Positions 25,210 through 34,115 are shown, counted from the first letter of the stretch. The stretch is DNA of 64,000 bases from JBKECY01 sp047975025 (GCA_047975025.1 JBKECY010000079.1:5584-69583); one strand, 5' to 3'. Numbers and translations are program-made. The notes: a model not told the origin generated them from the letters alone.

Positions 25210-25361
25210 CTACGTCGTACTGCTTCTGTCAGCAGAAACTCAATCTGCCCATTGATGGAGCGGAAATCATCTTCGGCCCACTCTGCAATTTCATTCCACA
25301 AAGTAGGAGAAAGGCGGAGAAGCAATTGTTTTTTGTCAGGTGGATTCTTGCTGGCAGCCAT
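25191..25361 (-). CDS. Small Arc-type ribbon-helix-helix DNA-binding protein
   Basis: This 56-residue protein reads MAASKNPPDKKQLLLRLS and continues with PTLWNEIAEWAEDDFRSING and QIEFLLTEAVRRR. That is one beta strand (QLLLRLS), two helices and a basic tail, as in the Arc/MetJ/CopG ribbon-helix-helix family. Asn39 in the RSINGQIEFLL turn is typical of Arc repressors. The start has GAAAGGAG. It lies 27 bases after the SPFH gene stop and is co-transcribed with it. It could autoregulate the operon. No toxin gene is next to it, so an antitoxin role is not supported. Confidence 0.85.
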   Translation of the reverse strand: MAASKNPPDKKQLLLRLSPTLWNEIAEWAEDDFRSINGQIEFLLTEAVRRRKGHKE

Positions 25362-25388
25362 TCCGTTATCTCCTTTCGTGTAGAATTA

Positions 25389-26420
25389 TTAATAGATAGA
25401 GCCGCTGTTAACGATAGGCTGCGCATCTTTGTTGCCGCACAATACGACCAGCAGATTGCTGACCATAGCAGCCTTTCGCTCGGCATCAAGATCTACAATA
25501 TTATTCTCTGAGAGCTCGTCAAGTGCCATCTTCACCATACCGACAGCCCCTTCTACGATCATCTGGCGTGCATCTACGATAGCGGAAGCCTGCTGTCTCT
25601 GCAGCATGGCAGCGGCAATTTCGCTGGAATAAGACAGATGAGTAATGCGTGCTTCTACGATTTCAAGACCGGCCAGAGTAACCTTGTCCTGGATTTCTTC
25701 TTTCAGCTTGATGGCAATTTCCTGACTGCTGCCGCGCAGAGAGCGTTCACTGCCGTCATCGTCATTTCCCGGGTCGTCATAGGGATAGAGCCGGACAATA
25801 TTACGCAAAGCAGAGTCACATTGTATAGACAGGAACTCCTTGTAGTTGTCAACATTGAATAAAGCTTTGGCTGTGTTCTCCACACGCCAGATGACTACAA
25901 TGCCAATAATGATGGGGTTTCCCAGCAGATCATTGATTTTTTGCTTACCGTTGTCTAAGGTCATTGCTTTTAGCGAAATTGTCTTTCTTTTGGGAGCTGC
26001 GACCTCGGACTGAGTGTTAAGCTTTCCTTTTTCAATCGAGAGTTCGCTTTTGTTCATCGTTTCTGATTCAGTGTGAGATGCGGGGACCGCAGCCGTACAG
26101 AAAGGGTTGACATAATAGAGGCCTTCGGAACGGATGGTACCATGGTATTTACCAAACAAAGTCAAAACCAACGCTTCATTCGGCCGTACTATCTTAAGCC
26201 CTGCATATAGAATCGGACAAATAATGCAGGAGAGCAGGCAGCCAATCGTTACCAGCAGGCTTGTCGGAATCGGAGATGCCAGAATGGCTCCCCAGATAAT
26301 CAGGCCAATACCGATTAGAAGGGCCAATGTATTAAAAATCAGGAAAATCATACCGCTGTGCGGAGCTATGAGCAGCTCTTCGTTTTGCAGGCGGCTTGTT
26401 GCATTCGTATCATTTGACAT
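25389..26420 (-). CDS. SPFH/band 7 domain membrane protein
   Basis: This 343-residue protein has two adjacent membrane segments (about residues 22-75) and then an SPFH (stomatin/prohibitin/flotillin) domain (about 80-270; PNEALVLTLFGKYHGTIRSEGLYYVNPF, GNPIIIGIVVIWRVENTAKALFNV). A coiled-coil-prone tail includes QRQQASAIVDARQMIVEGAVGMVKMAL. It probably forms membrane scaffold oligomers. The second of two in-frame ATGs (26420) is preferred because it lies nine bases after GGAGG, while the first is only three. It is transcribed with the RHH gene. The promoter is at 26464-26492. Confidence 0.9.
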   Translation of the reverse strand: MSNDTNATSRLQNEELLIAPHSGMIFLIFNTLALLIGIGLIIWGAILASPIPTSLLVTIGCLLSCIICPILYAGLKIVRPNEALVLTLFGKYHGTIRSEGLYYVNPFCTAAVPASHTESETMNKSELSIEKGKLNTQSEVAAPKRKTISLKAMTLDNGKQKINDLLGNPIIIGIVVIWRVENTAKALFNVDNYKEFLSIQCDSALRNIVRLYPYDDPGNDDDGSERSLRGSSQEIAIKLKEEIQDKVTLAGLEIVEARITHLSYSSEIAAAMLQRQQASAIVDARQMIVEGAVGMVKMALDELSENNIVDLDAERKAAMVSNLLVVLCGNKDAQPIVNSGSIY

Positions 26421-26463
26421 TATCATACACCTCCAAATTAATATTTAAATGATATCATAATAA

Positions 26464-26492
26464 TATCATAAGGGCTTTTCTCGCAAATGTCA
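26464..26492 (-). promoter_or_regulatory. Promoter of SPFH/RHH operon, embedded in the upstream terminator
   Basis: On the minus strand TTGACA (26487-26492) and TATGAT (26464-26469) are separated by exactly 17 bp. The -35 box lies in the loop and the spacer covers one arm of the hairpin at 26469-26513. Confidence 0.85.
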
Positions 26493-26513
26493 ATACATTT
26501 TGAGAAAAGCCCT
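26469..26513 (-). terminator. Hairpin terminator after the UroD-like gene
   Basis: A perfect 13-bp stem (AAGGGCTTTTCTC, 26469-26481, with 26501-26513) follows the gene at 26537-27850. The tract after it is ATGATATTATTAT, so the U run is weak. It doubles as the spacer of the next promoter. Confidence 0.7.
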
Positions 26514-26536
26514 TATGTGAGGTATATACGCAGGTG

Positions 26537-27850
26537 CTATTTACTGCCGTAGGTCATAACAGTTTCGAACATAGCTTCCACATTTTCGCGTTTTGCATTA
26601 TCAATACATGCATTGGTATCAAAGATATAGCCGCCGCCCGGCGCACAGATATCAATCAGGCGCTTAGTCTGGTCGAGGACTTCTTGTTTCGTACCAAATT
26701 CCAGAGTGTAGATGGGGAGATTTCCGCTGATGCAGGCTGTATCGCCGAGAATCTTTTTGGCCCGGGAAATATCGACACTTTCAAAATGATAGATGACTTT
26801 GCCCTTAGGGATATCAGCAAGCTGCTCAACGCGTGAATCATACTTGCCTTCGCCATAGATTAATGGGGTGACACCCATATCAATCAGCGCCAGCATTACT
26901 TTTTTCAGCGGCTTCCAGTACAGTGTTTCGTACTGCTGCGGACTCATAAATCCATCCATTCCTTTGTGGAGAGGGAAGAAGACCCGCTTGACGGGCAGCG
27001 GAGCTGTTTTGAAGTACTCAAAACCTTTGATCTGCATATCTGCGAACATATAGCAGGCGGCTTCGACTTCATCAGGGCATTCGAGCTGATCTGTCAGTGC
27101 GCCCAGTGTACCGCGGAAATAGTCGCTTATGATATCAAAAGGAGCCTCTCCTGCACCGGTCATCATGGGTGGAAAGCCAAGCTTGCCAAGTTCTGTTGCA
27201 ATAGCATTAGAAGCGGCCGCAGCTTTGGCATCCTCATCGCCGATTTGACTGATCAGAGCGTAGGCATCTCGTGCATCCTGTGAATACAGTCCTTGTAATG
27301 GGGTGGTACTTAATACAATCGAAGGAATAATGTTAAAGTCAGAGAATCCTTGTAAAGCCGGAAAGGCTCTGGGAATATACTTGCGCAGCATAAATCCGGT
27401 GTAATCAGTGAGAAGTTCCTTATATTCTTCCGGCTGCATATATTCATGCTCGATTACCTGATGTGTGGAAAAATCAGGTACGGAAGTTCCCGGACGTCCC
27501 GGCCAGTCGATCATGTTAGAACCGGCAATTTCATTTGCTCTGCCGCTGGTAAATCCGGTGTGCGTAGTGGCATCAGGCTGAAACTGGGTGTAATAATTAG
27601 CCAGTGCCTGAGAGGCACGTGGAAAATCGTACATCGACGATTTGTAGGTGGTGTTGTCGAGGAAGTAAGGCAGTGCCCCTACCATCGGTGCGATTGGTAC
27701 GCGCGGGCCCTCTTTTAGCGCAACAGCATCTTCAATCAATTGAATTCGTTCCTGAAAAAGCTTGGAATTGTCACTTTTTTTCATCTCTTCTGCATCCATT
27801 CTGTTTGCGAACCATGAAGAGGTTGTTTTGCTTTTGTTTTGCTCACTCAT
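26537..27850 (-). CDS. Uroporphyrinogen decarboxylase-fold (MtaA/CmuA-like) protein
   Basis: This 437-residue protein belongs to the UroD superfamily branch that includes MtaA and CmuA corrinoid:cofactor methyltransferases. Supporting segments are RVPIAPMVGALPYF, TTPLQGLYSQDARDAYALISQI, GFPPMMTGAGEAPFDIISDYFRG, FFPLHKGMDGFMSPQQYETLYWKPLKKV and GGGYIFDTNACID. The His-x-Cys zinc motif of MtaA is not intact: the matching site reads YHFES. There is no heme pathway gene nearby, so a housekeeping UroD role is unlikely. A CdaR-type regulator is divergently encoded (28055) and probably controls it. A second family member is at 53311-54567. The substrate is unknown. Confidence 0.8.
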   Translation of the reverse strand: MSEQNKSKTTSSWFANRMDAEEMKKSDNSKLFQERIQLIEDAVALKEGPRVPIAPMVGALPYFLDNTTYKSSMYDFPRASQALANYYTQFQPDATTHTGFTSGRANEIAGSNMIDWPGRPGTSVPDFSTHQVIEHEYMQPEEYKELLTDYTGFMLRKYIPRAFPALQGFSDFNIIPSIVLSTTPLQGLYSQDARDAYALISQIGDEDAKAAAASNAIATELGKLGFPPMMTGAGEAPFDIISDYFRGTLGALTDQLECPDEVEAACYMFADMQIKGFEYFKTAPLPVKRVFFPLHKGMDGFMSPQQYETLYWKPLKKVMLALIDMGVTPLIYGEGKYDSRVEQLADIPKGKVIYHFESVDISRAKKILGDTACISGNLPIYTLEFGTKQEVLDQTKRLIDICAPGGGYIFDTNACIDNAKRENVEAMFETVMTYGSK

Positions 27851-28054
27851 TTTTTATCCTCCTTTAATGATGCTGTGACAGGAAATCGAACTTGGTGATT
27901 AACACAAAGTATAGGAAGCTGACAGCATAAAATATTTGTTGAATACTATTATAATATTTATTATTAGCAATGACCATTCTACATATACATTGACTTTGCA
28001 GAAATAAAATCCTATACTTTATATGAAAAGTATACAAAAGAAAGTAGGTGGAAT

Positions 28055-29584
28055 ATGCGTCTGAGCATGCGGATTTTGTATGAAAGAATGGGGCAGTGGA
28101 AGCCTGTCATGGAAGAGTCAGAAAAAAGCGAAGAAATGATGTATGTCGGCGTTGCGGCACTTACGGAAAAGGCGCGCCCGCTGGCCGGTCATATTATGGT
28201 TGCGCGAAGTGAAGAAATTGATGAATTAGAGGGATTTTCCGGAAATGCGCTAATCTCGCTGGGAATGCCATCCTTGAAAATACGAGAAGCAAATCTGTGC
28301 ATGGTGCTGCCGGATACGTGCAAGCTTTTAGAAGTACTCTATGCTATTCACGAAATATTTGCGCGGTTTGCCCTGTGGGATGAAGAATTATGGCGGGCAG
28401 TCAGTATGGAAGAGGGGGTCGGAGAATTATGCAAGATCAGCAGTTCGGTTCTTGAGAATTCAATTATACTCTACGACCACAATCTGTTCGTACTGGCCAC
28501 AGCCAATGAAACCGATACCCATATAAAGTGGGAGTATGACCGCAGCAGCGGGCATAAGATTCTGCCCACAGATATTATGAATGCCTTTAAAATGGATGAT
28601 GAATTTTTGGGAACGATGAATACCAGAGGGGTGCAATTGTTCTCAGATACGGTACTGGGGTATCGAGTGCTTTATTATAATTTCTGGATTGAAGATGTCT
28701 ATGCGGGGCGTCTGTGTGTCAATGAATTACAGCGCAAGTTCCGCAGGGGAGATTACAAGCTGGTGGCGCGTCTGGCGCAATCTATCAGCATGGCATTAAA
28801 GAAAGGAAATGTACTTCCCAAGCAAATGGGAAACACACTTGCATTTGCATTCAGAGAACTTCTCGATGGAAATGTATTCTCCAAAGAACGAATTGAAGAA
28901 GCGCTGCGCGGCTACAACTGGGAGCCGAAGGACACGTATTGTTGTACTTGTATACCAATTGAACAGAGAGATAAACGCACACTTTCAGCGGTCTATACCT
29001 GCAACCGATTGGAGAGTAATTTCCCGGGAAGTCTGGTGGTACAGTACAATAATATGATTTGCATGATCTTGAATATGCGCCTGTACGAGCAAGCCAGCAA
29101 AGAGTCCTGGTTAAAGAAGCTGAAAGAGTTTTTGCGGGAAGGATTTTTTAAGGCAGGAATAAGTAAGGAGGGAACAGATTTTCTGCGTCTGCAGGAATAC
29201 TATGTACAAGCTTGCCGGGCATTAGAAATTGGGTCAAAGAAGAACAGCACATTCTGGTATTTTCATTTTGAGGATTATATCATGTCGTATCTGCTGCAGT
29301 ATGGAAGCGGTGCGATTGGCGTAGATTTACTGTGTCACAGGGGTATTATTGCATTAATGGAATATGACCGGGTGCATAATACGGAAATGACAAATACATT
29401 AAGGGTCTATCTGGAGCAGAATATGAATCTTGCAAAAACCTCGAAAATATTGCATATACACAGAAGTACGTTGCTTTATAGAATAGACAGAATCCATACA
29501 ATATCTGAGGATACGTTTGATTCAGCTCGTGCCAGATTCAACAGCCTGCTGTCCTTTCAACTGCTGGACAGCGAGCACTATTGA
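28055..29584 (+). CDS. CdaR/PucR-type transcriptional regulator
   Basis: This is a regulator of 509 residues. The C-terminal helix-turn-helix of the PucR/CdaR family is clear (MNLAKTSKILHIHRSTLLYRIDRI, about residues 458-485), preceded by the GGDEF-like middle domain. The N-terminal PucR sensor domain is not evident. Instead the first 180 residues include VMEEGVGELCKISSSVLENSIILYDHNL-like sequence suggestive of a GAF-type sensor. It is divergent from the UroD-like gene across about 200 bases, which suggests local control. The gene ends by overlapping the convergent repair gene by seven bases. Confidence 0.85.
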   Translation: MRLSMRILYERMGQWKPVMEESEKSEEMMYVGVAALTEKARPLAGHIMVARSEEIDELEGFSGNALISLGMPSLKIREANLCMVLPDTCKLLEVLYAIHEIFARFALWDEELWRAVSMEEGVGELCKISSSVLENSIILYDHNLFVLATANETDTHIKWEYDRSSGHKILPTDIMNAFKMDDEFLGTMNTRGVQLFSDTVLGYRVLYYNFWIEDVYAGRLCVNELQRKFRRGDYKLVARLAQSISMALKKGNVLPKQMGNTLAFAFRELLDGNVFSKERIEEALRGYNWEPKDTYCCTCIPIEQRDKRTLSAVYTCNRLESNFPGSLVVQYNNMICMILNMRLYEQASKESWLKKLKEFLREGFFKAGISKEGTDFLRLQEYYVQACRALEIGSKKNSTFWYFHFEDYIMSYLLQYGSGAIGVDLLCHRGIIALMEYDRVHNTEMTNTLRVYLEQNMNLAKTSKILHIHRSTLLYRIDRIHTISEDTFDSARARFNSLLSFQLLDSEHY

Positions 29585-30342
29585 AATTCAACCATGTCAC
29601 GCTGAAATCTTTTGCGCAGGTTCTGGGTCTGCAGCTTGAGGTTCGTCCGCTCTTTGATCGCAATCGTATGAAAAAAGCGAATCCAAAGCTCCTCGATGCT
29701 TTTTTCGGTATCTGAAAGCTCAGAAATGGCTAACTCATTGAGCGTACTTCCTGACAACAGGAACCATGGCTGCTGTTTCTGGTGTACAAGGCTGACGTGA
29801 TGAGTCTTGTCATAAATAACCCAGTTTTCCAGAGGCAGTCGGTTGGAAAAATGCTCAGCAATGACAGGCAGGACGAAGCTTTTAGGAGTGATTTCGGAAA
29901 ACAGAACCTGGCTTCGCAATTCCTGAAAGCGGACAAATCCCATAAAAAAGTGAGCCTCATTCCCAACAAAACGGCTTAGCTTGGCCACCTTTTGTACAGA
30001 AGGATGACTCAGGTGATCCATAATCCGCCGGCTGTCAGACAGCGTCCGGGAAGCAAACAGAGTCTGCAGTACCGCGGAGGCTTTCTGCGGATCGGCCGCA
30101 AGACAGGCAGTATACAAGCAGTATTCTGCCTCGCTTCCCAGATGCCTGCGTATCATGCGGGTCACTGCGGCGGCATTGGCAGCGGAGGGTTCTACGGGAA
30201 GATATTCGCAGAAAAATTCGGTTTCATACTGCGCTGCAAGTGCAATATCGGTCTGAACTCCCTGCAGATGCTGTCTCCAGGCGGGATGAACAGCGGAGAA
30301 AATGTCCGTAGGACTGTCTTCGCACAGATATACTAGTTTCAT
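29578..30342 (-). CDS. Putative DNA repair protein of the TIGR03915 family
   Basis: This 254-residue protein matches the family TIGR03915, known only by its constant pairing with a radical SAM protein (TIGR03916) and inferred to act in DNA repair. Characteristic segments are LVYLCEDSPTDIFSAVHPAWR, SRRIMDHLSHPSVQKVAKLSRFVGNEAHFFMGFVRFQEL, and NWVIYDKTHHVSLVHQ. It starts with an ATGA overlap (30339-30342) with the radical SAM stop, so the two are coupled. The operon carries a LexA-type SOS box at 31703-31716, independent support for a DNA damage role. The chemistry is unknown. Confidence 0.88.
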   Translation of the reverse strand: MKLVYLCEDSPTDIFSAVHPAWRQHLQGVQTDIALAAQYETEFFCEYLPVEPSAANAAAVTRMIRRHLGSEAEYCLYTACLAADPQKASAVLQTLFASRTLSDSRRIMDHLSHPSVQKVAKLSRFVGNEAHFFMGFVRFQELRSQVLFSEITPKSFVLPVIAEHFSNRLPLENWVIYDKTHHVSLVHQKQQPWFLLSGSTLNELAISELSDTEKSIEELWIRFFHTIAIKERTNLKLQTQNLRKRFQRDMVEFQ

Positions 30343-31688
30343 AGAAAACTCCTTTGCAGCTGCGGAACGGTAATTGGAGAATCCAGACCGTTTCCGAAAG
30401 AAACATCATCAAACAGAGAAAGCTGCTCGTATTGGATGTTGCGTACAGAATCGGGCAGACGTTCCTTCACTGTGAGAAGATTGCGTAAGATGTAATCGCT
30501 CTCAATCTTGGTAGGATACATCATTTTCCCACTGCAGGTGATAAAATACAGTGCCCTTTTTAATACAACGCCCATTTTCTTAAGCGAAGAAAAAGTCAGG
30601 ACGTTGAAACGGCGGGCTTTTACAATTCTAAGTGCAGAGGTATTTCCGATGCCCGGCACACGCAGCAAGGTGTGATAATCCGCCCTCTGAATTTCTACCG
30701 GAAACAGATCCAGGTTCTTAAGAGCCCAATTACACTTAGGATCAAGCAATACATTGAAATTAGGCTCTTTCTCATTCAAAAGTTCGCTTGCTTTAAAACC
30801 ATAAAACCGCAGGAGCCAGTCAGCCTGGTACAAGCGATGCTCGCGTAAGAGCGGAGGTGTATAGTTGAGCATGGAAGGCAATGCTTTATCTTCTGATACG
30901 GGAATGAACGCAGAATAAAAGACCCGCTTCAGAGAAAACCTGCCATATAGTGATTCGGCTACATTGATGATCTGATAATCTGTTTCTGGTGTCGCTCCGA
31001 TAATCATCTGCGTACTTTGACCGGCAGGTACGAAAGACGGAGCATTCTTATAGAGTGCCAGTTCCTGCTTATTCTCAGTAATGCGCCCTTGTACCAGACG
31101 CATAGGCTCCAGTATTTTCTTGCGTGTCTTGTGTGGAGCCAGCAGCTTAAGTCCCGCAGCAGTGGGAAGTTCCAGATTGACACTCATACGGTCGGCCAGA
31201 AAGCCGGTCTTCTCAATTAGAGCCTGACTTGCGCCTGGAATGGCTTTGACATGTATGTAGCCCTGAAAACGGTGTACAGTCCGCAGGCGCAGTAATGTCT
31301 CATAGAGAAGTTCCATTGTATAATCGGGTGAGTGGAGTATGCCAGAACTCAAGAAAAGTCCCTCGATATAATTACGTCTGTAAAATTCCATTGTCAGCTG
31401 ACATACTTCATCTGGTGTGAAGGAGGCACGCGGAATATCGTTGGAAGAGCGGTTCATACAATATTTGCAATCGAAAACACACTCATTGGTAAACAGTATC
31501 TTCAGCAATGAAATGCACCTGCCATCCGCAGAAAAGCTATGGCAGATACCAGCGTTAATTGTGTTGCCGATACCTGTACCGTCGCCCTTTCGTTCATTGC
31601 CGCTGGAAGTACAGGCAACATCATACTTGGCGGCATCCGACAGGATTGTCAGCTTATCAGCCACAGGAATGGCAGAAGTCAGTTTCAT
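30339..31688 (-). CDS. Putative DNA modification/repair radical SAM protein (TIGR03916 family)
   Basis: This 449-residue radical SAM enzyme binds a [4Fe-4S] cluster through Cys70, Cys74 and Cys77 (CVFDCKYC). Near residue 360 there is a helix-hairpin-helix motif (LLRVPGIGNTSALRIVKARRF), typical of DNA-binding proteins. The frame is open to 31751 with a TTG. The start is placed at ATG 31688-31686 because GGAGG precedes it by five bases. In addition, the promoter (31723-31751) and SOS box (31703-31716) would otherwise be inside the gene. The partner gene at 29578 is translationally coupled. The substrate lesion is unknown. Confidence 0.9.
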   Translation of the reverse strand: MKLTSAIPVADKLTILSDAAKYDVACTSSGNERKGDGTGIGNTINAGICHSFSADGRCISLLKILFTNECVFDCKYCMNRSSNDIPRASFTPDEVCQLTMEFYRRNYIEGLFLSSGILHSPDYTMELLYETLLRLRTVHRFQGYIHVKAIPGASQALIEKTGFLADRMSVNLELPTAAGLKLLAPHKTRKKILEPMRLVQGRITENKQELALYKNAPSFVPAGQSTQMIIGATPETDYQIINVAESLYGRFSLKRVFYSAFIPVSEDKALPSMLNYTPPLLREHRLYQADWLLRFYGFKASELLNEKEPNFNVLLDPKCNWALKNLDLFPVEIQRADYHTLLRVPGIGNTSALRIVKARRFNVLTFSSLKKMGVVLKRALYFITCSGKMMYPTKIESDYILRNLLTVKERLPDSVRNIQYEQLSLFDDVSFGNGLDSPITVPQLQRSFL

Positions 31689-31702
31689 AAACACCTCCGT
31701 AT

Positions 31703-31716
31703 CGAACATACGTTCT
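31703..31716 (-). promoter_or_regulatory. LexA (SOS) box of the repair operon
   Basis: The sequence CGAACATACGTTCT matches the Gram-positive LexA/DinR consensus CGAACRNRYGTTYC at every defined position except the last base. It lies between the -10 box and the ATG at 31688, overlapping the predicted transcription start, a standard position for repression. Confidence 0.85.
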
Positions 31717-31722
31717 AATGTG

Positions 31723-31751
31723 ATTATAATACGAGGTGTGATTTTTTTCAA
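31723..31751 (-). promoter_or_regulatory. Promoter of the SOS-controlled repair operon
   Basis: On the minus strand TTGAAA (31746-31751) and a perfect TATAAT (31723-31728) are separated by 17 bp. The -35 box overlaps the last codons of the kinase gene at 31748-32563. Confidence 0.85.
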
Positions 31752-32563
31752 GCTCTTTTTAAAAAAGTGTTTCGGCAGGCACTGTGTCGAACCGCCCCTA
31801 CGTAATCATTTAGGTAAAAGCTACCGCGCAGGGCGGCACTGATGAAGTCCCGGGCAGCGGCCGCACTTTCCCGTACGGAGCAGCCTCTCGCCAGATAGCC
31901 GGTGAATGCAGCGGCAGTAGTGCAGCCGGCTCCATGGGTATAGGAGGTCTCGACTTTGGGTGCTTCGAAGAGTGTGAATTCGGAACCGTCGAAGAGTAAG
32001 TCTACGGCGGCCGAAGGGTGAATTTTGGTCCCTCCTTTAATCAGAACGTTGCGCGCACCCTGCTGAAAAATCAAGGTGGCTGCCTGTTTCATATCCTCTA
32101 GTGAAGTGAGTGCCGGCAGACCACTTAATTGGGAAGCTTCAAACAGATTCGGTGTAACAACATCAGCCAGAGGCAGTAAAAGTCGGCGCAATCCGTCGGC
32201 TGCTTGCGGATTGACGGCTTCGTTGGTTCCTTTGCACACCATAACCGGGTCGATTAATACATTGGCCGGTGCGTAGTGACGAATCTTAGAGGCGACGAGT
32301 TCAATTGTCTCAAGTGTTGGCAGCATACCGGTCTTAAGAGCGTCAACTCCTATGCCGGAAAGTGCGGTTTCGATCTGTGCGTCTAATGCATCTAACGTGA
32401 CGGGGTAGAGGTCGTGCCGCCAACCGGCAGCTGGGTTCTGTGCGACCAGGACAGTGATTGCACTCATGCCATAGACGTCTAATTCCTGGAACGTTTTTAA
32501 ATCTGCCTGCAGCCCGGCTCCGCCGCTTGTGTCAGAGCCTGCAATTGTCAATGCTTTGTACAT
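31748..32563 (-). CDS. ThiD/PdxK-family kinase, likely pyridoxal kinase
   Basis: This 271-residue ribokinase-fold kinase begins ALTIAGSDTSGGAGLQADLKTFQELDVYGMSAIT, the ThiD signature. It carries the active-site region SYTHGAGCTTAAAFTGYLARG, where the GAGC motif with its anion hole replaces the usual GTGD. ThiD enzymes phosphorylate hydroxymethylpyrimidine, but Firmicute paralogues such as Bacillus PdxK act on pyridoxal. Here the gene is divergent from a MocR/PdxR-type regulator (32691), and no other thiamine gene is present. Pyridoxal kinase is therefore the better guess. The start ATG follows AGGAGG. Confidence 0.85.
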   Translation of the reverse strand: MYKALTIAGSDTSGGAGLQADLKTFQELDVYGMSAITVLVAQNPAAGWRHDLYPVTLDALDAQIETALSGIGVDALKTGMLPTLETIELVASKIRHYAPANVLIDPVMVCKGTNEAVNPQAADGLRRLLLPLADVVTPNLFEASQLSGLPALTSLEDMKQAATLIFQQGARNVLIKGGTKIHPSAAVDLLFDGSEFTLFEAPKVETSYTHGAGCTTAAAFTGYLARGCSVRESAAAARDFISAALRGSFYLNDYVGAVRHSACRNTFLKRA

Positions 32564-32606
32564 ATGAAATCCTCCTGAAATTATTATAATAAGTTGGTAA
32601 AGGTAA

Positions 32607-32635
32607 TTGACTTTTATAAAGGATGCCGCTATTAT
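32607..32635 (+). promoter_or_regulatory. Promoter of the MocR-type regulator gene
   Basis: TTGACT (32607-32612) and TATTAT (32630-32635) are separated by 17 bp in the divergent region between the kinase and the regulator. TAAAGG occurs in this region twice, as part of GTAAAGG and ATAAAGG, and could be part of a regulator site. Confidence 0.7.
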
Positions 32636-32690
32636 AGTATAAAAATGACTCTATTGAAATATACAAAAAGCAAAAAAAGAATAGGTACAG

Positions 32691-34115
32691 ATGAAAGAGA
32701 TTCTAATTCGTCTTCATGGGAAAAAAGCTAAATATATCCAAATCTATGAATATTTCAGACATGCCATTGAGATTAATGAAATCAGCGAAGGCGAGCGTCT
32801 GCCCTCAATCAGAAGCCTTTCGAACATGCTGGGAGTCAGCAAGATTACCGTTCAAAAGGCCTATGATCAGTTGTGCAGTGAGGGGTATGTGGATAATGCA
32901 CAGCGCAAGCGGTTTACGGCAGCTTCGCTTGGAGTCAGCCAGCTGCAATGGCCGCAGGATACTGTACGGGAAAAAGCACCAATCATGGAGGAAGAGGCGG
33001 GCCAGACTACGGAACCGCCGTTAAAATTTGATTTATCGACGGGAATCATGGATGCTGGTGGATTTGATTTTGCCATATGGAAGAAGTATATCGGACGCGC
33101 GTTGCAGGAGAGTGAAGTGTTGATGCGTTATGGACAGATTCAAGGAGAAGAGAGTCTTCGGTATGAAATAGCGGCATACTGCAGACAATCGAGAGGGGTG
33201 GATGTGGAGCCAGAGCAGATTGTTATTGGTGCGAGCACACAAAACCTGTTGCAGATTCTGTGCGGGCTTCTAAAGAATGAAAAAAATGTGATTGCATTTG
33301 AAAATCCAGGATTTAAGAATGGACGGCAGATTTTTGAAGATCATAAGTTCTCCGTAATTCCGGTCAGAATGCAGACGGACGGAATTTCTATGGAAGAACT
33401 TGAAGCAAGCGGGGCGGGAATCGTGTATGTCAGCCCTTCGCACCAGTTTCCCACAGGACGCATCATGTCAATCGGGAAACGGAATACACTTTTGAATTGG
33501 GCCAAGTACAGCAGTGCCTATGTAATCGAAGATGACTATGACAGTGAATTTCGGTATTATGGAAACCCCATCCCTGCGCTTAAAGGTTTGGATCGGTATG
33601 AGAGGGTGATTTATCTCGGGTCATTTTCTAAAATTCTTCCGCCATCAATCAGAATCAGCTATATGATTCTTCCCCGGACACTTTTGGCGGTATATCGTGA
33701 AAAAAAGAGATTGTATACGCAAGAGGCCTCAACACTTGAGCAGCTTACCTTGGCTTTGTATATGGGGGACGGACAGCTTTCACGGCAAATACGCAGGCTG
33801 AGAAAGCTGTATTTTGAAAAAAGAACGATTTTTATAAAAGCCCTGCGAGATATCTTTCAGGAGGCAATTGAAATTGAAGATACGGGTTCAGGGCTGTTCG
33901 TCATTGTGAGTATAGAAAGTACAGTTGATGCTCATAGCCTGCGGGAGATGGCAAAGCGGCATGGACTGAAGGTGGCGCTGATGCAGGACTTTATGTTGGA
34001 GACTGATAGTAGTGAAAAATCTGAGAAGCTGATTTTGTATTTTTCGGGAATTCCATGTGAACTGATTTACGATACGCTGGAGGAATTAAAAGAAGTGTGG
34101 GATGTATCGGTCTGA
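32691..34115 (+). CDS. MocR/PdxR-family regulator (GntR HTH fused to aminotransferase)
   Basis: This regulator of 474 residues has an N-terminal GntR winged helix (about 12-75; GERLPSIRSLSNMLGVSKITVQKAYDQL) joined to a fold-type I aminotransferase domain. The PLP-binding Lys is K314 in LGSFSKILPPSIRISY, and ENPGFKNGRQIF and EDDYDSEFRYYG are conserved. MocR proteins use PLP as an effector. PdxR members control vitamin B6 supply. The divergent kinase gene at 31748-32563 is the likely target. No catalytic aminotransferase role is expected. Confidence 0.9.
   Translation: MKEILIRLHGKKAKYIQIYEYFRHAIEINEISEGERLPSIRSLSNMLGVSKITVQKAYDQLCSEGYVDNAQRKRFTAASLGVSQLQWPQDTVREKAPIMEEEAGQTTEPPLKFDLSTGIMDAGGFDFAIWKKYIGRALQESEVLMRYGQIQGEESLRYEIAAYCRQSRGVDVEPEQIVIGASTQNLLQILCGLLKNEKNVIAFENPGFKNGRQIFEDHKFSVIPVRMQTDGISMEELEASGAGIVYVSPSHQFPTGRIMSIGKRNTLLNWAKYSSAYVIEDDYDSEFRYYGNPIPALKGLDRYERVIYLGSFSKILPPSIRISYMILPRTLLAVYREKKRLYTQEASTLEQLTLALYMGDGQLSRQIRRLRKLYFEKRTIFIKALRDIFQEAIEIEDTGSGLFVIVSIESTVDAHSLREMAKRHGLKVALMQDFMLETDSSEKSEKLILYFSGIPCELIYDTLEELKEVWDVSV

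Noticed and set aside
31689..31751. Extended N-terminus of the radical SAM repair protein from a TTG codon
   Set aside because: These codons coincide with the -35, -10 and LexA box. The ATG at 31688 has a good ribosome binding site.
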